The notes beneath the pieces were generated by a model. The model worked only from the letters and a program-made list of their open reading frames with translations, was not told where the DNA came from and did no database searches. Position numbers and translations under genes: made by a program. Shown one piece after another: positions 34,946-46,713 of a stretch of DNA of 64,000 nucleotides. The DNA comes from Tetranychus cinnabarinus (lineage: Eukaryota; Arthropoda; Arachnida; Trombidiformes; Tetranychidae). Location of the stretch: positions 62,001 to 126,000 of the forward strand of contig WHVY01000006.1 in the NCBI GenBank assembly GCA_022266195.1, read 5' to 3'. The number at the start of each line of letters is the position of its first letter. Within the stretch, counting starts at the first letter, position 1.

Positions 34946-37900
34946 GGTGGATAAAATCAATAAAAATGAGCGAGTTAGTTATAACTTATAACAAGTAATT
35001 TGATTTATTTAAGATGAAATCGAAAATAAAACAAAAAATTCTTCGTTTATCTCGTCGCTATGAAAACAAGTGCATTAAGACTTGAGTTAAGCTGTACTTG
35101 CCCTGTCAAGGCTGGAAAACTCATTTCATATCTAATACAATCAAACCTTATCATTTCAATTATGTAATAAAATCTCATTTGTAATAACACTGATCTTAAT
35201 TATGAACTAATTATTCTTCGGATATCATATGTTTCTCTTTCTTGATTAAATCGATCGGTCGTGACTATTTTGTTTCTATCATTTTCCACCAATTAATTAG
35301 TTGACCAGATTGGAGATAAATTCCTATTGATATCAAATATCACCAATGATTTATTTGAACTCTCTTTGCCTCTCATTTAATCCAATGTACCAGGATAAAA
35401 TCAAGATGAGTGACTGGCAGTCAATAGATTGTGAATCTTTTATAAATAATTCAGATATTTACATGAAACAAAATCTACAAATCTTGATATTTTTTCCACC
35501 AACATAGACCATCATGCTCTCAAACGGCATCTAATCAACTTAGCAATCAACGACACTAAAAAAGGATGACAATCAAGTTAATAAATCAGTGTCAAGCCGA
35601 GGTAAACAAACAAAGTTGAATGAAAAGGCACCAAAGACAAACCGGTTACCATTTTAAAAGACTTACCTCAGCTAATCCAGTCTCCAGTTAACCAGTAGTC
35701 ATTTTTTCTCATCCCATCCATTCTAACGGATTAAGGATACACTGAAGAAACCACCAATCACATTATCTAGATGCTGATTATATTAGCTGATCAATGAAAC
35801 AGATTAAAGATGAGGCACAAAAAGAAGCATAAACTTGAAAAAAGCGAGGTTATAGTGTAACAACTGTAAACACAAGGAAAAGCAAAAGAGAGGGAAATTC
35901 AATTTGACAGACAAGGATGATTTTGTTGACATTAGAAGCATTTTAATTCAATAATAAAATCCATTTGATCCAGTTGATCAATGTTAATAAAGAAAATCAA
36001 TTGTAACCCTATTTAATTGGACATTGTTAATAACAATTTCAAGCAAAACTCGATGCATCAGCATAGTTGGTCAATTATGTTTTATGTGAATGTTTTTCAA
36101 AAACAACTTCCATTCGATGGCTGCATCTTTATATTAACCTGATTTAATTAATTGTTATCACCATCACTACTACAATAACAAAAACAACACTGATTATCAG
36201 GGTGATGATAGTAATAATCTTGACCAGGAATACCAGTTTAACCTTAAGGCTACAGGTTAATATACAATTACATTAGCCAAAGTATCAAGCTAAATCAGCA
36301 GAAAAGTTGAACATAATTATCAAGGATCAACCGAAACAATAATCATATCCAATTAACTGTATCAAAACCTCTTGACCAACCTAATAATGCTTTTAATTAA
36401 CATGAACCAAGAAACTCTCTGATTATAACCATTAATATAATAGAAAAATTTGCCAACTGAAACAAGAATTTACTTTGATTGAATTAATTTCTTTAACATG
36501 ATTGTAATGGTTAACCAAAAATGTAACTCTTCACCTCAATAGTCAAGTCCATGTTTGTAATGTTTCTGCTACCATGAAGAACTAAATTCAAATCTAAGGT
36601 TGATTACACGATGAATATTGGCTATCAGTTTAAACTCAGACTTATTAATTAACTGACATATAGACAACAGGCAAGATTGAGTTTGAAATGAGATCAATCC
36701 ATCATTCGATTCGAATCATTCAGATGATCAAGATTTTGATCAACAAGACAAATTTGCCATTGAAGAGGCCAAACCTCAAGTTGTTAGTAAAAAGTCTCAA
36801 TACAATCAAAACAAATACAATTTGCATTGACGGAATAATAAAAACTTAAAAGCACAAATTGTATTCAATTTAATGGTGAATAATCAAATAACAATAAAGG
36901 TTTTATACTTTTGACACTAAAGCAACAACATTAAGAAAATGAAATCATCTTTTATCACCTTTTTGAGTAACCAAAATTGAATTTGAATAAAAGGAGTAAA
37001 ATCAAGTCAAGGTTAACTGCCCACTGGTCAAGGTGTGGCTACTTCAACTTGAAATTTAAAAAATAACCTTTTCTTAAAAAAGGACTAAACCTTTTTTCGC
37101 CTCAACAACACAATTGTCATTTCAATGTCCTTTTCATATGTTAAACATGTCCATGTTATTTGACCTTACATTCAAATCTATTATATTATCATATTATTAT
37201 GTTATAATATTGTCATTGTTATCAATATATTCACAGAATCTTGGGAAAAGTTGAAAAAAAAGGTAAAACTTTTGAATAACGAGCAACAACTATCAATATT
37301 TGACCTTATTTCCAATGAAAACTCAACTCTTTCAACTCTGACCTTAACATCTTTGCGTAGGTTGGATAATAAATGTCCGTTTTAAATGAATTCAACAAAT
37401 TTCTCAACAAATAAAATCCATTTCACCGCAGATGAACATAAATTGGAGTGAAGCAAAACAGCAATAAAGCAATCAACGTTTCTCATCCATAAATGTCTCA
37501 ATCTAAATCAGTGTTGGCTCTGATCCATCCAAGCCTTCTGAACTTTATCTAAAGCTGCATTCAATCAAACCTTTTAATTCAATTCTTATCAGCTTTTTAA
37601 GAAGTTCAATTATGGGTTTAGAAGAGTATCAGAGAAGAAGCTCTTGCAAGGGCGTTTGGCATTTGCTGAACTGAGCATAAACACCATAATGATATTGAAA
37701 TTTACTGGTCAAGACTGAACTATCAGAGCTGTGAATAGCTGAATTGAAGCAGAATGAAGAAATAGGAAAATGAACTTCTCAGGATGCTATTGTTTGGTTA
37801 TAATTCATTTGTGCATTTTGTTCAATCTGTTAACCATGTAAATGAACTGATTGTTGCTCTTTCAAGTGAAGCTTAAAATAAACGTTTTAAATCAATTAAC

Positions 37901-40494
37901 TTTTAAATATTTGATTCTCTCAACCAATCGAATTAAATTAGAAGATAAAATGGAAAGGTAAACAGCATCACCTTTTACCATAATTGAAATTGTTTCTATT
38001 CCTTATCGCTTCAATTGACTTTCAATTTGTCTACCTGAATCAACATGAATATGCAACAACTTGAAACATTTTGAAACTTACATATCATTTACCTTTCACC
38101 TTTCAATATCATTTTAAAACCATTGACCTAAATTGAAAGGCAAATCTCGAACCAGAAAAACGAGAAATTGCCTAAAAATGAGAATATAAAAAAAAAGAAT
38201 AAAAAAGGAAACATTTATTTTATTCGTTTCATTTCATCTGAATAATAACATGATAAAAGAGAGTAAAAACTCGAAAGGTTTGATTCGATATCGAAGCTAA
38301 AACATTAAACTGATTGAAGTGAGCAAAGTTGAAACACAAACCAGGAATGATTCAATAAACAGACAAACAACTTTGAATTAAAATCTTAATTCAGTTTAAA
38401 TTAATTACAGTGAAATAGTCCAAGAATAACCATAAATTAAAGCCCAATTGCAAGTCTAATTGTTACCAAAATGGGTAAAGAGATTGAAATGGAACTGGAA
38501 TAAACACACAAAAAAGGAGTTTCCTTCGGATTCATATTATTATGATTAACAACGGAACCCGCAATTTACCATTAAATGGATTGGTTTACCTTGTAATTAC
38601 AATTCGGGTTGAATTAATGATACAATGACAATAAGTTTGTTCAAAGTGATGACCACCTTTAACATAGACTTTTAAACCTGGTTCATTGACAATTGCGGAG
38701 GAATCGTTGATTGTAATTACATCATTATCATTCCCATAATTGTCAATTGTTTTCCTTTTTTTCATTCATTTTCAATATTTTTAGCTCAATGTTTCATTTC
38801 AATTGTAATTAGTTAATCAATTTTACTCTCTTGATAATGAAAACATTAACTACAGTTGAATTGAAAGTTATCTTCTTTGTTATTAACGCCATTAACATTT
38901 ACCATTTTCATTCTGCTTCAATTAATTCCAACATTTAATTGTCATTTTCCGACTCATTATTATTAAAGGTAGTTTTAACCTAAATTGATAAAAAACGACA
39001 AGAAAAAAACTGTAAAAGCTAATAAATCTTGATTAACTTTCAGAGTTTTTTTTGGACACATTCAAATGCTCTTCTTCACTTGCCTTTTGTGTAAAAGTGA
39101 TTTCAACAAATTCACTCTGCTTCTGGTTCATCGTAATTTAATTGAGACAATTATTCAAATTTGATTGATAAGCTTACCTCATAGTGTTAGTCTTTAGTCT
39201 CGAGGTAAATCAAATAGCATGATGAGCATGATGACCACCAACAGATTTCAAGATATTTCACTCGCTTAGCGCTTCACTCACAGTCTTTAAGGCTGTTAAG
39301 CTACTATTTGATTAACAAATTGTCAACTGTTTCAATAAGTCAGAATTAATTAAATTTCTCATTGTGTGGTTTATGTTGAGATGCAGTTTCATTACACTTA
39401 TTCATTGCTTGAAATGACAGAACTTTAAACAAAATTGTATACAAAAATATTGCCTTAGAAGCAATTCAAGTTGGACATAAATTTAGTCTTGAAATTGAGG
39501 TTCATCTTTAGTTACAAGCGATGTTCATGTTGTCGAAATTTTCTTTTTTTCGATCGATTTGTGAATTTTTTTCCATTAGTTTTGCTATTTGAGGAAAGCT
39601 TGAGAAGCTCATCAAGATTTAATTTGATTTTGGATTTGATTTCTACTGAGTTCAATCAAGCAAATTGATTCATCTGTTTTGTTTCATGCGAAGTGAATTT
39701 TGCTTTATTAAGAAATGAAGTTAATTGTAAATTTGAGAAGAGAAACTGAAAAGAGAAGCAAATTTACATAATTAAATGTCTAATGAGGCAATTGGACTGA
39801 TTGTTGTGAAAGTGAAATTATAACAATCATTAGATAATCTTGAAATTGTGAAAACACTAATTATAATGAAGTGAAAAGTGAACAATTGAATTAATGTTTC
39901 ACCAACAAATACAATGATTTAAATTGCAACCTTTCCATCTGATTATTTCCTTTCTTGAAGATTAATTTTCAAATAATAAGATGATTAATTTTAAGTAAAA
40001 CCCTGAAATTAATAACCACTCCTTAATCATTAAGTATTCAATCTAATTTGATGTAAGTTTATTAAATAACAATAAAATTACAGAGAAAATGATTCATTAA
40101 ATGAACGCCTTTCAACCTTATTCAATAACTAATGATAGCGACAATAATAACTGATGAACATAATCATGGATAACATGGAAAAGTATAACAATCGATAAAA
40201 TGAGATTAAACTGAGAAAATGATAAGAAAAGAACGAAAACATTCAGATAATTGATGCTCGAAATGAAACATGAAATTCATTGATTGAACTTGATTAATTT
40301 CCCATAATTTTAGGTTCAATAGCAAGTTAAACTTGACTTGATTCCCATCGCAATCGAGTGAAAATATTGACCAAAAATCTCATCATTTGACTAGAAAATG
40401 TAACAATTTAGAAATGCTTTTTCATCATTTAAATTATTATCACAAGCTGAGGCACGATCATGACTGATCGTAAATTTCTTTTAACCACCCATGC
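34946..40494. other. Gene-poor A+T-rich region
   Basis: No exon could be supported on either strand across this stretch. The first 100-200 bp presumably contain the HADH promoter, but no recognisable element is visible. The rest is A+T-rich with short poly-A and poly-T runs and no repeat long enough to describe. Confidence 0.55.
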
Positions 40495-41001
40495 TAACCG
40501 TCTTTTCACGGTATTGTCCACCGCCCAATCCAACACATCTACTAAATCAACTAAATCAAACAACATCAGTTTTTAAAGAAACTTTTCTCAACAAAATTGT
40601 CCACTAAATTGTCCATCACTTTAGAGTGGCTTTTTTCACACGCATTTTCAAACAATTTTTATATAAGATCATCCACCACCCAAATCCAGCAAATTTTTGA
40701 CCACTTTGATGATTAATAGTGGATGTGCTAGATGGTGTAAAAGTGGTCAACATTGTTAATTAAAAAAAATAAAAATGAAAATAATTTTCTCAAGAATCTG
40801 AGTTCTGGGTGGTAGATAATCTTATACAAAATTTGTTTGAAAAAGTGGTGGAAAAAGCCACTTTAAAGTGATGGACAATTTTGTTGAGAAAATTTTCTTT
40901 AAAAAGTGATGTTGTTTGATTTAGTTGATTTAGTTGATTTGGTAGATGTGTTGGATTGGGCGGTGGACAATATGGTGGACAATACGGTGAAAAATCGGTA
41001 A
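40495..41001. mobile_element. Decayed fold-back (MITE-like) element
   Basis: The left part (40495 to about 40700) is an imperfect inverted copy of the right part (about 40760 to 41001). Clear pairing segments include TATTGTCCACCGCCCAATCC at left with its complement at about 40950-40972 at right, the repeated ACTAAATCAACTAAATC run with its complement at right, and TCCACCACCC near the centre with GGGTGGTAGA. The outermost 17 bp (40495-40511 and 40985-41001) still pair with a few mismatches. The right arm carries an extra copy of a GGTGGACAATA unit. No target-site duplication is evident, so the ends are approximate and pairing may extend outward. No transposase is encoded, which fits a non-autonomous element. 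Confidence 0.75.
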
Positions 41002-44000
41002 AAAAACTGGTGAAAAAAGCCGGTCCTTTCTTTACTCTTTACTCAAATGACAAAGTTTTACATATTAATAAAATCCTGGTCCAACAATCAACCATCAACC
41101 TGAATAACAAAAAAGTTTTTCCCCCTCTCTCAATGTTATTGGATACGGATTCTACAGTTTTTCCCCCATCCTCTATTTTCATGAATTTCTCAGAGGTCAT
41201 GAGATTCTGAGGTTAGGTTTCCTATTTTTCGTCGTTGTAGTTGAATCAGGGCTTTCAGACTGTGTAATTTTTTTTCTTGGAACCCGCTCAGTTTGGCCAC
41301 AATCTTGACGCAAAAATTTGATACTTTGACTTTATATATTGTATAGATGTATAGATGTATAGATTATTGTTATGCATTTTGATGATAAACTTGAATAAGT
41401 TGTCAAAGTGAATGGATAACAAAGTAAGCATTGAATGACATTTGTTGAGGTAAAATGTCAATTGTATGGTTACGTTTGTAGCTTAATCTTAATCAAACAT
41501 TAAATCTTTTCAATGGCAACAGATATCAATATGAATAATTTTAAAGTTTCTCATAAAATACATGTTTCTGTCTATCATTATTTACTGTAACACATAACAT
41601 TATCTCATGTATTTTGGGATTTTGAATTAGTATTGATTGTTCGATGATTACAATGATGTTTTCAGTTGAAAGTCTGTCGCCATTTCAGATGTTTTTTTTG
41701 TTACCGATAAGTAAGGTTTAACAAAAACATGAAACTGGAAGTGAATATGCAAAAGGCTTTGATATCAATTGATATAAATGTAGACCTCAGTCTGGTTTGA
41801 TTGATATAAATGCAATATAACATTTCATCGATGATAACATTGAAAGATGCCAACAGTAATAATAATATTTGTTTTCTGAGTCTTTTTTGGTCGCTGTTAT
41901 TGAAGTCAAGTAACCCAGGAAAGATGATGAAAGGTGATGTTGAGAGATGAGTTGGATGTTAATCCAAATTAACGGCAGTTACATGTTACCTGAATGATCA
42001 ATAAAGTACATGTTACTTCCATTAGAAGATATCTTGAACTCAGAGCTAAGTCAACTTTCAAGTCGCTTCCAAATCTGCAAAAAAACTGAACTCGATTTAT
42101 TAACACATTTGATTGTCCAACAAATGAATTGCATTTGCTTTGAAAGTTGATTAGACAAAATTTTATCAGCCAAGAATCGAAATGCTTCAAGAATTGTAAA
42201 TTGAAATGATAGGTTAGCGCTGTATTGCCGAAGAAAATATGAACGATCAGAAATCGTAAGTGTTTAGTTCGAACTTCTATTCACTATTCGAGTTTGATGC
42301 AGAAACAGCGCTTTTAGTTTACTAATCATGCTGCTATTTTAAATTATACTCCAATATGAAATGCTTTCTTGGAATAAATTGAAAAGAGAAAAGAATTTTC
42401 AAGATAATTCTTTAGAGATTATATTTTATCAGCAGTTCATGAAGAAATGAAGGTGAAAATAATTGACTTTTCGAGTTCAATAAAGACAAGGGAATGAAAT
42501 ATATTTGAACTAATATTTTATCCTTAGCTTCTTTTGAAACAAAATTAGTTTACAAAGAACAATATGAAAGTGAAATGAAAAAAGTTGAGTTAGATAAACT
42601 CAAGTTAGCTTAATTGGAAACCACCAGTTGAACTCACAGCGATTCAAGTTTATCAACTTGTTAGGAATGCAAAGTTTAAGAGTCTAATTATGGTAAAGAA
42701 TCATGACAGTTAATTGAACGAATGTTTCCAACTGAACATTAGACTGTGATTGAGAAGCAATGATAAGTTGAAGAGCAATCAGGAAAACCAAGAAATGGAT
42801 TGTCAAAGAGTAAAGTGAAGTCGATGAATAAAATCAGGGAATGAAGTTTTCAGGACTCGTTAGATGGCGATACTCTTTCATTTGAGTGATTTTATTTTTT
42901 GATTAAACAAATTAAACAAAAATGATACTTTGATTAACAATTAATATTGTAACAATCAAAAGGGAAACAATGAACAATTACAATGAAAGATTGAATAGGA
43001 AACACACCCGAAACTTTGCTTCACAAACGTATAAATCAAATATTGAAGGTAATTTTAAAGTGAAAAGTCAATTTTAAAAGGATTCAGGTTCCACCCGAAG
43101 TTGATCCTTAATTATAATTGTTTATCAACATGGTTTAGTTGATCACAAAAGGTAAAGAAACATGAGGAACCCTAAAATTAAATTAAGACAATTTGGGCGG
43201 ACCATAGTTCCGTTTACTCAAACCCAGTGTTTGCTTTGACTCAAGAAAACTGAAACTCTAATAAAACGGGTTTACTTTTAGGATAAACAAGTTATCAAGT
43301 TAAACATTGAATAAAAGGTGAAACACTGAAACTGTACAAACCGATTAAACCACCTGAGTGATCAAAGGAACTTCAAAATGCAATAAAAAGCTCAAAATAT
43401 CGTGTAATCCAGATACTTATCGCATGTCCATCTAAAGCTGCTTAACAACGAATGTGCAATTTCAACGTTCCTGATACTTCCACTTATGGTGTTCAGGGTT
43501 AACACAAATGTGCTGACTCTCATGAACCTAGAATTGAGTAAAATCCAGAGCAAATTTCAAGATGTTTTTCGTTGTGTCAACTTGATCATCATTCTTGTTT
43601 GGCATCAAATCTGTCATCTTTAGTATCATCTTTCCTTGTGCTAGACATCAACCTGAAAACGGGAATAATGATGAGAAGAGAAAAGAAAGAAATTGAATGT
43701 CAAAAAAGAAAAAACTTTTCTTTTCTTTTCTTCTTTTCCACCTTAACCTTCGCTTTCTTATTCTTGTTACACTTGCATTACTCGAAAGGTTATCAAATGT
43801 TGTGTACCACTAAATAAGGCAACGTTTTTTTTCGCAAGAGAAGAAAAAGTTTGTTCCAAAGATGATGGAGTAACTTGGTTTATACCTGAAGATGTTTCGG
43901 ATAAAAGTAGATACAATAGTTACCAGGAAGAAGAAGAAAAAACTGAACAAGAGGCATAAAGATGATGGGCATGATGATGATGATCAAGAGATGGATAAAG

Positions 44001-45480
44001 AGATGACATGATAAATGTTGTTGCAGATTCAGGGTAAAAAAAGCGTATTCGCTTTGATGTAGATTGAAATGAAAATTGACAAGTGAAAATGTAATTTCTT
44101 TCTCAAAGAAAACTGTTTCTCAGCGAAACATGTTATTCCAATTTTATTTGATCACAAACTTTGAGTTGTATTGATAGATTTCCAGGTAATTGTAAGGTAA
44201 AAAGAATGTTGAAATAAATTAATTAACATTCAGTTTTAAATTAACTTTGATCAAATTGCGATTCTACGAAAACACAAAATTGTCAAAAATTCCTTGCTTA
44301 CTCCAAGTTTCTCGTGACTCTTTCAAGACTAAAGTTGAACAAACTCGATATGTTATATAAACTAGTCTTTAAGCTTCGAATCTACTTTTGTTTTAAAGTC
44401 TTACATTTTACGAATCATTGAAGAAGTCAAAAATGAAATGAAAACTTGTCAAGTTACATAAAAATGGAAAGTAAGTGAAGCTTTAATTGGCCGACTTTGG
44501 TTTGAAATTGAAAACAGTCGATCTTTTTGCATAATTTAAGCTAATAAAGTCAATTTTTTGTCAAATGTCATGTTTCATTGTCAATTGTGTCATCAAAAAC
44601 TCGTTCAAGAGTCAATTTAGTTCCAATGCTGAGAAATCATTCTTTCCGAAACTCTTATTATACCGATTGAATCGACATTAGCAGTAAAGCGATTAGTTAA
44701 TTTCAGTTTTAAACTTACCAGTTCTGTTAGTTCAATTCTGTACAAGGGTGGATGTTTGTTCAAAGACATTTCTTCAGGTAAATAACATGTAACAAATGTC
44801 ATTTTTCATCGTCTTAAGCTTTGCTATTTGATCATTTCTTAAACAGTAAACATCACGAGAAATAACCATTTATGCAAAAGAGAAACGCTAATAAATTAGT
44901 AGCGATTATATGCACAAATGAAACCAATGAAACAGTTGGGATCATGTTCATCACGATGAATCAATTTAACTGTTTCACCATTCACCAACTTTAGTCAAAA
45001 CCTTCAAAGCGAATCAACTTCATTTCAACCAAATGCAAAACTTAATAATATTCAAAACTAAATTCAAATCATTTTCATGCGAAACAACAATTTAACCATT
45101 TTATTGTTGATAAATTGGCAAAGAAAGTCAAAAAACTAATAAGCATTGTACATCAATGCGTGCTTTTGGGACAAATGACAATAAAAAAGAGGATTTGCAA
45201 GGAAAACATTCAATATTTTGTTCTATTCAGATTATTCAAGTTATGTTATTTCATAAGGTAACTTGAATAATTCTCGAGAAAACTTATTCTTTATTTGACT
45301 AAAACCTAGTCCTTTCATTACACCACTTTTAAGGTCAATAGTCAAAGCATCAAACTGAAGTCATGTTTGACGATAGTTGAAAGAAAAGTTAAAATCGATG
45401 AAAATTTCTGGTTAACCTGATATCGTTTCTTAAAGACTGTTTACTAACTGTTATTGCAGAGAATTGAGTTCTTTGTAAGA
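41002..45480. other. Gene-poor region between two fold-back elements
   Basis: No supported gene. It contains a short tandem repeat at 41341-41364 and a tandem pair of a TTGATATAAATG-like unit near 41770-41815. On the minus strand a small ATG-initiated frame (44802-44719) ends at a good GTAAGT donor, but nothing identifies it as an exon of a real gene. Confidence 0.45.
41341..41364. repeat. Tandem repeat, three copies of GTATAGAT
   Basis: Three exact, contiguous copies of the 8-bp unit. A simple-sequence repeat with no evident function. Confidence 0.9.
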
Positions 45481-46713
45481 AAAGGACTATTTATAAAAAC
45501 TCTGACTTTTGAGTTAAGAGTAGGGACTTTAGGGGTTTTTAGGGGCATAAAAACTGAGTCCATTACTGCTATTAAAAAATTTCTCTGATCGACAGTTTTC
45601 GAGAAAATCGAGGTCAAAGTCGAAACTTCGATCGCCTTTTGTACAGTTATGGAATCAGATTTTTTCATGAAACTCATTTTTCTAATGTAACTTTTAATGC
45701 TAAATCAGAATATGCACTTATTCAGAAAAATAAAGTTCTCTGTTTCTGTACAACAGATCATCATCACATCAGCCTCGATTTTCACTTAAATCGACCGCGA
45801 TCTGTGACCGTAATAGTGAGAGAGCTGAAACTTATTATTCGATACAGGCTATTATTTGTGCATATCATGAATCGAACACTTTTTCCAATTAATCAACAGT
45901 TCTCTCAATTTTGGCCATCGGCCTGAAAACTTTGATTCTCATTATTTCGATAATGATAGCACTTAGGACTATCATTATTTGGCCAATCTATAGATTCTAG
46001 TATGGGCTTTAGTATATTGAAGTCATAGCTAGCTGAAAAGTTCTAGAATTCTATTATTCACGTTGTTAGATTTGATAATTGATTTATGAGATTTAATGAT
46101 TACTTAAACAAAAATGTGTTAGAAAATATTCATTATTTAACGAATAAGCTAAGATTTTCGTATGCATTCAATCATATTTTGTCATAGCCCATACTAGAAT
46201 CTATAGAGTGGCCAAATAATGATAGTCCTAAGTGCTATCATTATCGAAATAATGAGAATCAAAGTTTTCAGGCCGATGGCCAAAATTGAGAGAACTGTTG
46301 ATTAATTGGAAAAAGTGTTCGATTCATGATATTCACAAATAATAGCCTGTATCGAATAATAAGTTTCAGCTCTCTCACTATTACGGTCACAGATCGCGGT
46401 CGATTTAAGTGAAAATCGAGGCTGATGTGATGATGATCTGTTGTACAGAAACAGAGAACTTTATTTTTCTGAATAAGTGCATATTCTGATTTAGCATTAA
46501 AAGTTACATTAGAAAAATGAGTTTCATGAAAAAATCTGATTCCATAACTGTACAAAAGGCGATCGAAGTTTCGACTTTGACCTCGATTTTCTCGAAAACT
46601 GTCGATCAGAGAAATTTTTTAATAGCAGTAATGGACTCAGTTTTTATGCCCCTAAAAACCCCTAAAGTCCCTACTCTTAACTCAAAAGTCAGAGTTTTTA
46701 TAAATAGTCCTTT
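45481..46713. mobile_element. Large near-perfect palindrome (fold-back element), 528-bp arms
   Basis: Positions 45481-46008 and 46186-46713 are inverted copies of equal length (528 bp) around a 177-bp spacer (46009-46185). Reading them against each other I found two mismatches: 45861 C against 46333, and 45986 A against 46208. Pairing stops abruptly at the outer ends (AAAGGACTAT outward from 45481) and at the inner ends (TATGGGCT). No convincing target-site duplication flanks it, and no transposase is encoded. Each arm carries the same 77-codon ATG-initiated frame, pointing outward (minus strand in the left arm, plus in the right), which changes only at the arm boundary. The arms are identical in non-coding positions too, so the frame need not be a gene. 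This is either a young fold-back transposon or an inverted duplication. Confidence 0.9.

Noticed and set aside
45639..45926. 95-codon frame on the opposite strand of each palindrome arm
   Set aside because: It begins at TTG, not ATG, overlaps the 77-codon frame antisense, and shows no family resemblance.
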